From Rhabdophis nuchalis (Eukaryota; Chordata; Lepidosauria; Squamata; Natricidae): a stretch of DNA of 64,000 bases. The notes beneath the pieces were generated by a model that made no database searches, was not told the DNA's origin, and saw only the letters and a list, made by a program, of their open reading frames with translations. Positions 39,360 through 50,214 of this stretch are shown piece by piece. The stretch lies in assembly GCA_039707465.1 (NCBI GenBank), contig CM077651.1:21263019-21327018 (forward strand). Reading direction: 5' to 3'. Both the position numbers and the translations under genes were made by a program. The number at the start of each line of letters is the position of its first letter. Positions within the stretch are counted from its first letter, which is position 1.

Positions 39360-42300
39360 TTTCAGATTCAAACATCTTTCCTTTTTCAATATTTGGGCAG
39401 TTTCCTAGTCTTGCAGCTAGTTGGCTCTTCTTGATCATTCAGTTGGCCATAAATGTTTAAACAAAATTCATCTTTAAGGGTAAGCAGAACTGACAATTAC
39501 ATGAAACAAAGAGCGACCTGTGAGAAAGTATTGTGAATTATTTGCGGAGGTGCCTCAGGGGATCAAACACGTGGTAGCAAGAACTCCCACAATTTCTCAG
39601 GAACCTACCCATATCCGTTAATTTGCTGTCTGCAGTGGAGGATGGTCTCGTCTTGTTATTAAAAAAAGATTCAACTCGGCCAATCCATTTGAAATTCCCA
39701 TGTGGAATTATACATGGCAGGATTAACAAGAATTTCCTCAAGTATGCTTCTGCAGCTAGCAGCATCTGGTCCACCTTGGGTGAGCTAAATAAGATTGCTC
39801 TTTGGTTAGTAGTTTGATGAGAGATCACTAGGAAATTCTAGGCTTATAGATTGTTAGGTGCTATAAAAAATAATCCCAGAGAATGACATCTCAATCATTT
39901 TTGCATTGCTTTAAAGAAAATTATGATATATTAATTAGCGTACTTGCCAAAAGTTGGGAAAAGCTCAAAGGCCTTTTTATCAATTTTTCCTAGCTATTAA
40001 AAATAAATCTTGTTAGAAAGAGGGAGGGAGGTTTTCTTAGAGTAATCATCTAGTGCCCACGGTCAAGCAACTTTCCATGGCCAAGCATCATCTGAGAACT
40101 GCCTGCTTTCCCAATTAATTTCAAAGAGAGGCAAAATAAGCATCCTTTATGTTTAGTTTTCCACTCTTCCCCTATGTACTTCTTATAAGTGCACATAGAG
40201 TGTGCAAAAAGTCTTATGTTTTAACCCTCCACTATTCTTCCTGACCATAGTTTTTCATTATATTTTGCTCATTTCAAAAGAATCTTATCTTTAAATAAAA
40301 ATGGAACTGCCTTAAAATATTAAATAGAAATATGAGTTGGGTCTTATCAAACTTCCTCCACGTCCCTAGTTCCAAGTTTTAATTACTTTATTTATCAAAT
40401 CTCTGGGTTGAGCTTAATGTTTCTCCTAAGGGAAAATGTCAAATGTGTTTCAAAAGAATGCATTTTTTCCAAACAGTGTTAGGCTAAATCGTAGCCTGCA
40501 ATCCTGTTTCTAATCATAATTTGCACACTATTTTTTTCTTCTGGTAAGTTATCATAATGTGGGGAATATAAATTATATGCACAACAGTGTGAAGTCAAAG
40601 CTGCCAGTTCTTCAGCTGGTGTTGGCTGAATACACCTCAAGTCCTTAGGAATCCAAGTTATATGCAGATCCAAGCTCTGTGGAATTTTTTGATTGACAAA
40701 TTTAAATTTTGTCAATGCGCACATTTTCTAAGTGCTGTCCAAGGCCTTTTGGTATGACACCTATATCACCAGAATCGCCACTGCTAGTTTAGGTTACAAT
40801 CTTGCTCAATCTTTGATTTTCAGATCTTGATACTTAGGGATCTTGTCCATTTTTTGGTCTTCTATCTACCATCCTCTACTGTTGCCACATCAATTATCCA
40901 TACATTCTTCTTTTCAACCACAGTTTTATCTGACATATTATGTGCCAAGTATCAGTTATTACTGTTATTTGAACTTGTATGCCACCATGCTCCTAACAAC
41001 TCTAGGTGACTCACAATCATAAAATAACGCCAACTGTGCTTTTGAGACAAGAAATAAATGTTCAAGAGTTTCTGAAATAGCTGTCATCCTATTGCTTACT
41101 GATCACTAGTTTTACTAGCCTGATTGTTCAGCACATCCTTTAAAAAAATGGAACGCACTGATAAACAGAACCAACTAAAATAGGAAACGATACTTCCTTG
41201 TAAAAGTTATATTCTTTATATAGCGCAAGGCATAATATGGTGAAATTAACTTGTCTGTTAGGACATGTTGATACATTGGATTCAGAAGAGCATATTTCCT
41301 GAAATCTCTCCCTAGAATGTGGTATTTTCATTCATTTACTATGTGAGAGCAGCATGTATTTGTTGCTTATTCATAAATTTTAATGGAATAATTATATAAA
41401 TATTAAGCATATTCATGACATGATAACCAAAAACAGCTATTCTTTCATTGTTTGTTAAATTGAACCAATGTTTCCACTCAGCTGCAAAAGCTCATTTAAA
41501 AACAAACACTTTTGGATTCTACCTATGATATATACTAAATGTAATGCTGTTCTGCAATGATATGTTAGAGATGCAGCCAACTCTTTGTTTATGCCAGCAT
41601 GAATATGAAATTCATCTAATATAAATACAGTGAAGTTGACTTGCATTGCCACCAGCAATATTTTAACTGTTTTAAAGTTATGGCTGGATAATATAAGAGC
41701 TTAGCATTACCTAACTATAAAATTGTGTTTTGTAAGATGTATTAATAAAATCTCTAAACTTTTCTTAGGATTTGTGTTGGCTCTTGACCGATACCAATTC
41801 TGAGGGCGTCCAAATCCTAGAATTCGTATTTGTCTTCCTAATGCCATCACAGAGGTTTCTGAATGCAGTGGCTAAATATAGAAAGCTATCAAATTTCTCA
41901 CAACATTTTCTAGATAAATCAGTGGGAGTTCGAAAGGTTTCAATAAGTAGATGCTTCCTAGACCCAGCTATTAACACCAAATATGCCCATAACCTTTTAC
42001 CAATCTCTGCTAGATTCTCCTCCCTCCCTCCCTCCCCCTTCCTAACTCCAACCCTAACTCTAAGCAGCAGTAAAACAGTAATGTGGTGGTCTGATTGATG
42101 TTCCTAGTCACATATTACTAGAATCACTCTTTCTCTGCTGGTGATTTCTAGATTAACTCTTTCTCTACCCATTAGTTTACATGAGTACGGATTTTTACTA
42201 TTCTCCCTATTTACCCTGGCTAGAAAAGTTTTTCAGGCTGGCAGGTTGTGATATTCTATTTCCAGCCACCAAATCCTGGAGCCATATGCACCAAGAAGAC

Positions 42301-42370
42301 ATGTCCCTTTTTGTCCATCTTCCTTCTTCCAAAACTCTAGTGCTTTCCGATATATAAAGATATCCTTAAA
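39360..42370. other. AT-rich non-coding DNA, nothing recognised
   Basis: About 3 kb without a recognisable repeat terminus, domain or microsatellite. Short frames (for example minus strand 39538-39828) have no motif I can identify. Confidence 0.5.
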
Positions 42371-42378
42371 GGCCCAAA

Positions 42379-42625
42379 CAGAGGTGGTATTAGACATTTT
42401 ACAATATCCTTGCCCTGGAATGGGGTGGAAATGGAGATCATACAGTATCTGTGCCCTGGAGTGGGGTGGGAAGAGAATAGAGATTTTGCAGTGACCTTCC
42501 CACAGGAGTGGGGAGGGAATGGGGATTTTGCAGTATCCTTCCCCTGCCATGCCCACCAAGCCATGCCCACCAAGCCACACTATGGCCACAGAACGTGTAG
42601 TAAAAGTTTTTGAATCCCACGACTG
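42379..42625. mobile_element. hAT-like element containing a minisatellite
   Basis: Ends CAGAGGTGGTATTAG and TTGAATCCCACGACTG. Octamers GGCCCAAA (42371-42378) and GGCCTGAA (42626-42633) agree at six of eight bases. Inside, a unit of about 43-45 bp (ACAGTATC..GCCCTGGAGTGGGGTGGGAA..GAGA) is repeated three to four times between 42398 and 42545. Confidence 0.75.
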
Positions 42626-42633
42626 GGCCTGAA

Positions 42634-43456
42634 GGATGCCCCTTGCAACAAAATATGGATAAGTTTTATATGAAAAAATGCTTCCCGAAGGAAGTCATAC
42701 AAACCAGCAGCCCAAGAAGCATGGTAATGATTAAAGAAGAAGGGGGCTACAATAATGCATACTGCATTAAATAATGCACAATAATGCACACTTCATTCAA
42801 ATGAAGGTCTGCAAACAGAGCTACAGCATTGCTTCTGCTGGCAGGTCAAAAAATGCCACCTTTGAAATGAACTGTGTGTTGTCATCCTCAAAAAATGGTT
42901 TTAGGGGCATCTTGGCACTGCCACCAGCAGGATATATGTTTTTCCCCTTAGGTCTGTGTTTCCATTTGGACTTGTGCTGATAGAGGTGTATGCTAGTACT
43001 ATTCCACAGCTCTCTTTCCAAATGAATTGCTATGAAGTTTTATTTACTGGCAGAAATTTAATGCCACAGGCCTTTCTAGCAGAGAAGAGCCCAAGTTTGG
43101 TGGTAGGGATCAGGCACTACAAACAAACAAATAAACCAGATGAAACCCCTAGCATCATATAATGGAGCGGAGGCAAATCTGGTGTTTGAAATACAGAGGA
43201 TGGCTACCAGTAGATTTGCTGAATCAGATGGACCCAAAATCTGAAACAGAGCTTCTTTTTCCCTCTTTCCTGGAATGTAGGAAATTATTCTTTTTTCAAT
43301 CCATCCTTTTGGCTAGGTTAATCCCTTTGTCATAAAATAAATAGAGACTATGATTTAGAGAAAAAGCAAATTTTGTTCAATGTGGTGCTCCAAGAGTCAT
43401 ACCTAAGAAATGAAGGGGGAAAAAAACCACAACACAATTCTAGAGAGCAGAGAAAG
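42634..43456. other. Non-coding DNA, nothing recognised
   Basis: A small AATAATGCACA direct repeat is near 42750-42790. Nothing else. Confidence 0.5.
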
Positions 43457-43464
43457 CTACAGAG

Positions 43465-43616
43465 CAGGGGTGGGTTTTTGCACAGGCAAAAAACAAGATG
43501 GCAGAACCAGTTCGGGGGCGTGGCAGGCCTGGGTCACTGCCTGTTCCAGTGACCCAGGCTGCCAAACCACTACCGGTTCAGCTGAACCAGTCCGAACCCG
43601 TAGGAATCCACCACTG
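43465..43616. mobile_element. hAT-like non-autonomous element
   Basis: Starts CAGGGGTGGGTTTTTGC and ends GGAATCCACCACTG. Identical octamer CTACAGAG flanks it (43457-43464 and 43617-43624). It contains AACCAGTTCGG and its complement-like CCGGTTCAGC. Confidence 0.88.
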
Positions 43617-43624
43617 CTACAGAG

Positions 43625-44049
43625 AAAGAATTAGTGTTACCAAGATTGGTAACAATTGTGCTATACAATAGTGAAGTTAGTTGAACGGAATAGAAAGGGC
43701 AGCACAGAAACACAGGGAAGAGTTGTTCTATAGCTGCCAGTGTACAGGGATAAATACTTCCTTTGTGTTACTGAATCCAACAACAAAGACAGTATACAAT
43801 AGAGAGAGTTTTGGAATGAGTATCGGTAATAAATGTAAATAACAAGATTATAGTGAATGAGGGTAAATGTTTTCTAAGGCACAGATAAGAGATGTTTGCT
43901 AAACATGTAGGATGAGAGAATTATCTTCCAAACAAATCCTCTCCCTTACAGTAATGGATTTTTGCTAAGGTTGTGCTTAATAACACTGTTAAGTAAGGAG
44001 CCTTTATTTCAGCCAGACTGTTTTTTCAGTGCAGAGTTGAGTAATCCAG
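43625..44049. other. Non-coding DNA, nothing recognised
   Basis: No features were recognised. Confidence 0.5.
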
Positions 44050-44104
44050 GATGGATGGATGGATGGATGGATGGATGGATGGATGGATGGATGGATGGAT
44101 GGAT
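44050..44104. repeat. (ATGG)n microsatellite
   Basis: About thirteen perfect GATG units. Confidence 0.95.
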
Positions 44105-45766
44105 TTATTTAGGCTATCCATCTCAGCCTAATGACTGTGGCTCACAAACAATACAGAAGACATAAAATATGCAACTGAGATTCCAAACCAAATTTATCAT
44201 ACCGGTATCAATTCCCATGTTGGCCCCAATGAGTGGGGGAGAGATTGCGTATGTCTTCTATTAGATCATAAAGTTGTCCCACAAATTCAAGCAATTTAAT
44301 CCAATCCTTTAAGTGACAAATTCACGAAGGAGTCTTTATGGGACTTTGACTAGACTCCAGTCTCAGGAGAGAATTTGATATGCAGTCAGAAACTCACAGT
44401 ACAGGTCTCAAAAATTTAAGCTGGACTCCCTCTACAGAGGTTAAATCGGATAAACAGGTCTGCTTATCACACAGCAGGTGGCTAATGACCTTAGCGATGA
44501 ACATTTTCAGTTGCAGCAGGAATATGGTTATTGCGATTGTGGCTGGCAAAACTCAGAACTGCAGTTGAAAGTTTATGGACCCTGGTGATGACATCCCTGT
44601 GCCGTTGGTTCCAGGTTGCCAAGGTTTGGAAGTGAAATATTCTAGAAGAACATTTTTTTGAAGAATCACACACAGTTGAAACACAATTGTGACGAATTAA
44701 CTGATACTCACAAAGAGGAGACCAACAGTGCAGGTATTTTAAATTGCCTGAGATACTATGGGCCAAAGATTATGAATAACATACAGTGCCTCTTGTTATA
44801 GGTAACAGAAAGGATATGATTAAATATTGAAATACCTTAATAGAGAAGTGCAAAAGTCATTAACTCCAATGGCTAACAGGCCGCTTGGAGAAGACAACCA
44901 CTTTCATTTCTAACTGGTGACTAATTGCTAATCATTGCAATAGTGGACAGGCATGCGGAGGCCCCATCTCAAGCCCACTAATGGCAGGGAGGAGATTACT
45001 GCAGTGAGCATATAAAAAACAAGAAACAGAACTGAAGTTTTAACGTGGAGAGCTTAAACTCAGCTTTTATGAAGCCTTGGGCCAGCTGGTTAACATAAAA
45101 ATTAAAGGGAAGAGCTGTTATCACGGAGGCCTATCTAAAGATTTGGCTGAAAATGACAGTGCAAACCCAAAGTTTAGGTTTTTTAAAAGTTTATTAAAAC
45201 TATTATTCAATCACAGAAAAAGCAAAAACTTTAGCCTCATGTTTAAGTAGGATTTGCAGTCAACTAAGTGTTTCACATTTCATTGTGAACAATATTTCCT
45301 TTCTCTTCAAGTAGGACACTGTTTCAGAAGTATAAATTATTATTGTATTATTTATTTGCTATTAAGTCCAGTTTTCGGCTCTAGCCAACAATACGCATAT
45401 ACAGTATGTGTACAATTACCTTCACCTTTAAGGTACAGGAAGTGAAGGTACCTACACTTCTTAATTTTATAGTTAAGCAAGGATTTGCAGATATCAGTGG
45501 AAATGTTTCCCCCTTGTCTCTCTTTCAGTCTTGGGCAGATCAACTGGCAACTGCCCTTATCTATGTTGTATTCAAATAAAATTTTTGACCATCTTTTCTG
45601 CTACTATCTTCAACCTCTCCAAAGCCTTCTGAATGAATAAATCTAAACTCTGATCCTCCTTCTCCTGTTCAGCAGTCTTTACTGGAGCATGTCTTCAAAT
45701 ACTCCATCCATTTATGAGCCATTGGGCTGTCCTTCCCCCCACACCTCACACACACATAACCGCAGG
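44105..45766. other. Non-coding DNA, nothing recognised
   Basis: No repeats or domains were recognised. Confidence 0.5.
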
Positions 45767-45915
45767 ACTGGGATTCAGTCAGTTCGGACTGGTTCGGGTG
45801 AACCGGTAGCTCTGATGATCAGGTTGGCCTGCACTTTACTTACCTATATCCTCTAAGCTGATTCATGTGGCCGAGTGGAGTGCCACACCTCAGCCGTGTT
45901 ACTCCCCAGAAGTAA
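45767..45915. mobile_element. hAT-like fragment (CAGTGGTGGGATTCAG family)
   Basis: GACTGGGATTCAGTCAGTTC, GGACTGGTTCGGGTGAACCG match the left part of this family. No right terminus or TSD is seen. Confidence 0.5.
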
Positions 45916-46049
45916 TGTGGAAGGTAAGTTTTGTTATAATCCCCCCACAACTCCCTTCATCAAAACCCCAGAACTGTCCCTATTAAGTCCAGGCTCAAGG
46001 AGATCAATGCTAGTCCATGGGAAAATGCCCAATGAGTCCACAAGGTACT

Positions 46050-46241
46050 TGAAATCTGTAGAGATTCTCAGTTTTCCAGGTCATGGTTGTCTCAAAGGTG
46101 CTTTTTCAGGAGGCAACTGGACTTCCTTTTCTTTTATTTTGAAGACATTTTGCTTCTCATCCAAGAAGCTCTGATAGGATAGTGGGGAATGGCAGGGTTT
46201 ATATTCCTCGCAGACAGCTGGTAATTTACATCCTTTTAGGG
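46050..46241. repeat. Fold-back repeat fragment, family shared with 23423 and 31045
   Basis: CAGGTCATGGTTGTCTCAAA, GGCAACTGGACTTCC and TTTTGCTTCTCATCCAAGAA, followed by GGGGAATGGCAGGGTTTATA and CTTTTAGG. The element continues after the hAT-like insertion at 46242-46375. Confidence 0.55.
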
Positions 46242-46375
46242 CAGGGGTGTCAAACTCACGTTGTCACAGTGTCGTCACGTAATGTATTGGGACTTTCCCC
46301 CCTTTGCTAAACCAGGCGTGGGCGTGGTTAGTGCATGTGGCATCTGGCCTGAGGACTGGGAGTTTTACACCCCTG
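46242..46375. mobile_element. hAT-like element nested in the fold-back repeat
   Basis: Ends CAGGGGTGTCAAACTC and GAGTTTTACACCCCTG. Octamers TTTTAGGG (46234-46241) and TTTTAGAG (46376-46383) form a TSD with one mismatch. Same family as 2336-2463. Confidence 0.87.
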
Positions 46376-46383
46376 TTTTAGAG

Positions 46384-47335
46384 GATCGTTGAAGCACTTG
46401 GACGTACTTGAAAGTTTTCCAATCAAAATAAAGCCACCAGGCAAAATTAAATCCACAATACAAGAGAGTTCATGAGACAAGAAAAGGTCAGAGTTGTCAA
46501 GGCACAGTGTCAATCCAAAGCAATTCCTCAGCCAGTATGTCATGGAGTTTCCCTTCCTTCTTGTTAAATTTGTTTAGAATTCTTCCTACTAATTACTTGC
46601 TATAATTTATATGTTCTCTGGTTTTATTATTTTAGTTTTCTTTATCAGTGAGTTTACTGAAATGCAGCCATAATTGGCAAGCATGTGTGCTCTGATAAGT
46701 AACTTATTAAGGTCTGATTAATTCTGCCTGATTGATTACAGCCAGAAGGTCTGTCCTGGGATAAAAAATAAACCCTGACCCTTTAATTAATCTGAATGTT
46801 TCCATCTACCCATCATTTAAATACACTCAAAACAACTCAGATTTAATATTACTTAAACCGATGCTTGATTTGTTTATGACACGGCTTCTGGTTCTGTGAT
46901 GGGATTTTATTCCCACTGCTGTTCGGGAACTAAATTTCCTTTGCTTTTTGCTGAAGAGCCTCCTTATGTTTAATTATTAGTAGTTATATTAGATTGTGCT
47001 TTTTTTATTGTCTTCCCTGTCTATGCTTTCCAGATTTGCTGACAGAAAATCTCCTGCATGGACCAATGAACTAAATTATCTTCATTCTTAGCATATCTAC
47101 TCTCTCCCTTGAGTCTTAACATACTGTACATCTCACTAGGGAAGCTGGCATTCAGTGAGGCTCTTGGCAACACTAATGCCAAGAAAACTGTGAGGATATG
47201 CCTATCAAATCCCCAGGAACAGACAGACAGGTTTTCCCTTGATAGTCTAAATGTCATCTCCCACAACTGATTATTGCTTAGCAACCGCCAAAGCTTGCTC
47301 ACTCTGGGTACATGTTAGGAAGCATCAGATATACA
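46384..47335. other. Non-coding DNA, nothing recognised
   Basis: No features were recognised. Confidence 0.5.
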
Positions 47336-47337
47336 AG

Positions 47338-47572
47338 CAGCAATAGCGCTTAGACTTATATACCACTTTACAGTTCTTTACAGCACTCTCCAAGTGGTTT
47401 ACAGAGTCAGCATATTGCCCCCAACAATGTGAGTCCTCATTTTACCCACCTCTGAAGGATGGAAGGCTGAGTCAACCTTGAGCCTGGTGAGATATGAACT
47501 GCCAAATAGCAGACAGACAGCAGAAGTAGCCTGCAGTACTGTACTCTGAACACTGCGCCTCCGTGGCTCAAA
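47338..47572 (-). mobile_element. tRNA-derived SINE, antisense
   Basis: On the minus strand the head begins TGAGCCACGGAGGCGCAGTG, with a degraded B box (CAGTTCATATCTCACC), then GGTTGACTCAGCCTTCCATC, GTTGGGGGCAATATGCTGAC and a tail ending in a GTATATAAGTCTAAGCGCTA segment. The second copy is at 49996-50214. Confidence 0.75.
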
Positions 47573-47612
47573 GCTGGAGGATTTGAAAGAAATGGTTTTT
47601 GACCCTCTACCA

Positions 47613-47732
47613 CAGGCGTCAAACTCATGGTGTCACATTGCTGTTATGTGACGTTTCGTGACATTTTGCGGAGCTGGATTGTGACCTGCACATGACACAT
47701 CTGGCCCGTGGACCACCAGTTTGACACCCCTG
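47613..47732. mobile_element. hAT-like element (CAGGGGTGTCAAACTC family)
   Basis: CAGGCGTCAAACTCATGGTG at the left and CCAGTTTGACACCCCTG at the right are inverted. A clear TSD is not visible. Confidence 0.7.
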
Positions 47733-47741
47733 CAAGATAAA

Positions 47742-47868
47742 GTAATGTTTCTCAACCTAATAATTTTAAGCCATGTGGGTCAACTCTCAGAAGTCAGCAT
47801 GTTGCCTGGGGAATTATGGGAATTGAAGTCCACATATCTTAAATTTGCCAAGGTTAAGAAATGCTATC
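47742..47868. repeat. Fold-back repeat (TTTCTCAACCT...AGGTTAAGAAA)
   Basis: TGTTTCTCAACCTAATAATT at the left and the complementary AATTTGCCAAGGTTAAGAAA at the right, with GTCAACTCTCAGAAG and GGGAATTGAAGTCCAC inside. Related to 30744-30842. Confidence 0.55.
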
Positions 47869-49434
47869 CTGGGGATAGCAAACTAATTTTCTTAAATGTT
47901 ATATAGATTACATAGTTTGTCTATGAAATTTTATAGTAGAACATGTTTTGAAGGAATAATGTATTTAATATTTCAATAGTGTCGTTTCATTTTTAATTAT
48001 TTGAATTCTGATTTTGATTTTAAACTGCTGAGAGAGGTTGATATGCTGTGATTTAAGATCTGCGAGCTTGTATAAAACATGTACATTATTGGGAATACAA
48101 TGTACTACATATCTCCCTCTAATCCTTTGTGTGAAAAATGTAAGACATAAAGTAAAACAAATTGTTTGGCTGTTTTTACAGCTTCATGTGAGGTATTTTT
48201 AATGATTACATTTGCTAGACAGCACTGTTTATTTGAACTAAGCAAGAGTAGAAGTATTAATGACAGATGTTATGGTGAACTGAATGCTCCAATGACATTA
48301 TAGAAACGAAATGAAAATTAAATGAAAATTAAGAAACAATTAAATGATTGAAGTATAAGTGCAAAGAAAATAAATCTATACATAAAAATATAGGATCCAA
48401 AGGTATCCATCAGTCTTGTGGCATACTAACTGATAGATTGATTGATGTGCCATCTCTCCTGGGAAAGAATTCCAAGCAAAAGTGCTATTTGAGTTGAAGG
48501 GGTTTTACATTCAGAAATGAATCCCACTAGATTAAATTGGCATTATTTCATCTTAAGTGTGTTTAGGATTGATCCTTAAGGCAGTGTGAACATGTTGACT
48601 AGAGTAAGCGTCACTTAAAAAAAAAGCTAGTTGTAGAACCGTGATTCATATCAAAGTATCTGTAGCATTGTTACTAAAATATACGTAATAATATAAGGCA
48701 TTTAAAATGTCATTATAATCAATACAGAGTAATCATGATTTGATGAGTGTGATGCAATGTTGGCATTAAAAATAGAAGAGTTATGACAGAAGCTTAGCTT
48801 CTGTTCCAATCTGATATCTTTGAGACCTGATAGGCTATAACTCCCAGAACAGGCCACAGTATCTAGGAATTATAGCCTTAACACTATATAATCTTACACT
48901 TCTGGAAAATGCCAAGATAGGGAAGATTATTTTCCAAAGAGCTGTGTTATCCATGAAACATTGCTTGCTTGCTTGCTTTCTGCCTATCTGCCTGTCTTCA
49001 ATCACCAGGCTCCAAGCAGTTTGAAATCAAATCAAACTATCCATATCCTCATAAAACTATAGAATCCCTTCTAAGGAACCCCATAAAATTCATCCTTGGG
49101 AACCCCATAAAATTCCACAAATCAAAACAATACAATTTAAAAGGGGGCAGGGAGGTAGAACCACTATAAGATGCTTATACCCCCAACCCCTGGCAAAATA
49201 AAACCATTGTTGCTGCATTATTTATTAACATTTACTAGCTGTCCAACTCCGGTGGATTCCAATAGACTCATTCCTGAAGACCAACCACAAGGATGCTTCT
49301 GGCAGTTCAGTACCAATGATTCATACCCATCTTACCTGAAAGTAGGAATTGAAAGCAATGTTTCTGAACTCAGAGACAGAGGAAGGAAAATTAAGATAAG
49401 TAAGGAAATTAAGATAAGCAAGTAGGATCCCCCC
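47869..49434. other. AT-rich non-coding DNA, nothing recognised
   Basis: A short TTGC run lies at 48962-48978. Nothing else is recognised. Confidence 0.5.
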
Positions 49435-49965
49435 CATTTAAGGAGTTATACATCAATATTTTAAATTGTACTCTGAAACTTACTGGCTCAAGATAGATAT
49501 TACTTTGCTGAAGAAACCACAGATGGCTGTATTCTGTTCCAAATGTTGATTTTGGGTAGTCCTGAAAGGTAGTTCTAGTAATCCAACCTTGAGAAGCAAG
49601 TAAAGCTTCCCAAACCAGAAAGAGCCACAACTGCAGCCAAGCATAGGCTCCCTAGATGCATGGCCCATTTCCTGATCAACCTACAGCCATGAATCCCAGA
49701 AAACTCTCAAGTTCTGGATCTCCTTCATCAATTGGAGTGAAATAACTTACCGTATAAACTGGGAGTAGACTCAGAGCCAGATGCTTTCTTAATGAACACC
49801 GTCTCCATTTTACTCTCATTAAGTTTAGTCCTATTTTGTCCTATCCAGTTTCTTACAACTTTCCAATCCTGGCATCTGCTGCATCTTAAGTTTGGTCTTG
49901 GATGAAGACCACATACTTAAGTATCGTAAGTACAACATACCCATGAGAATGTGAAAATCTGTCTT
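49435..49965 (-). mobile_element. Diverged LINE-like (L2/CR1-group) sequence, tentative
   Basis: Text such as AATTGTACTCTGAAACTTAC near 49465 and CCTATCCAGTTTCTTACAAC near 49839 resembles antisense interior L2-group sequence common in reptiles. No readable RT frame remains. Confidence 0.3.
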
Positions 49966-49995
49966 TTTGTATCAACTGCAGTTACAGGGTAGACA

Positions 49996-50214
49996 TAGCA
50001 ATAACATTTAGATTTATATACCACTTTGCAGGGCTTTACAGCCCTCTCTAAGTGGTTTATAAAGTCAGCATATTGCCCCCAACAATCTGGGTCAGCATTT
50101 TATCGGAAGGATGGAAGGCTGAGTCAACTCTGAGCCACTCAGAATCAAACTCCTGGAATGAGCAGTGAGTTAGCCTGCAGTACTGCATTCTAACCATTGC
50201 ACTACCACAGCTCA
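49996..50214 (-). mobile_element. tRNA-derived SINE, antisense
   Basis: It repeats the order of 47338-47572: AGCAATAACATTTAGATTTA, CCCTCTCTAAGTGG, AGCATATTGCCCCCAACAAT, GGATGGAAGGCTGAGTCAAC and a reversed head ending TGCACTACCACAGCTCA. Confidence 0.78.

Noticed and set aside
39538..39828. 96-codon minus-strand frame
   Set aside because: No recognisable domain, no splice or promoter context, and overlapping short frames on both strands.
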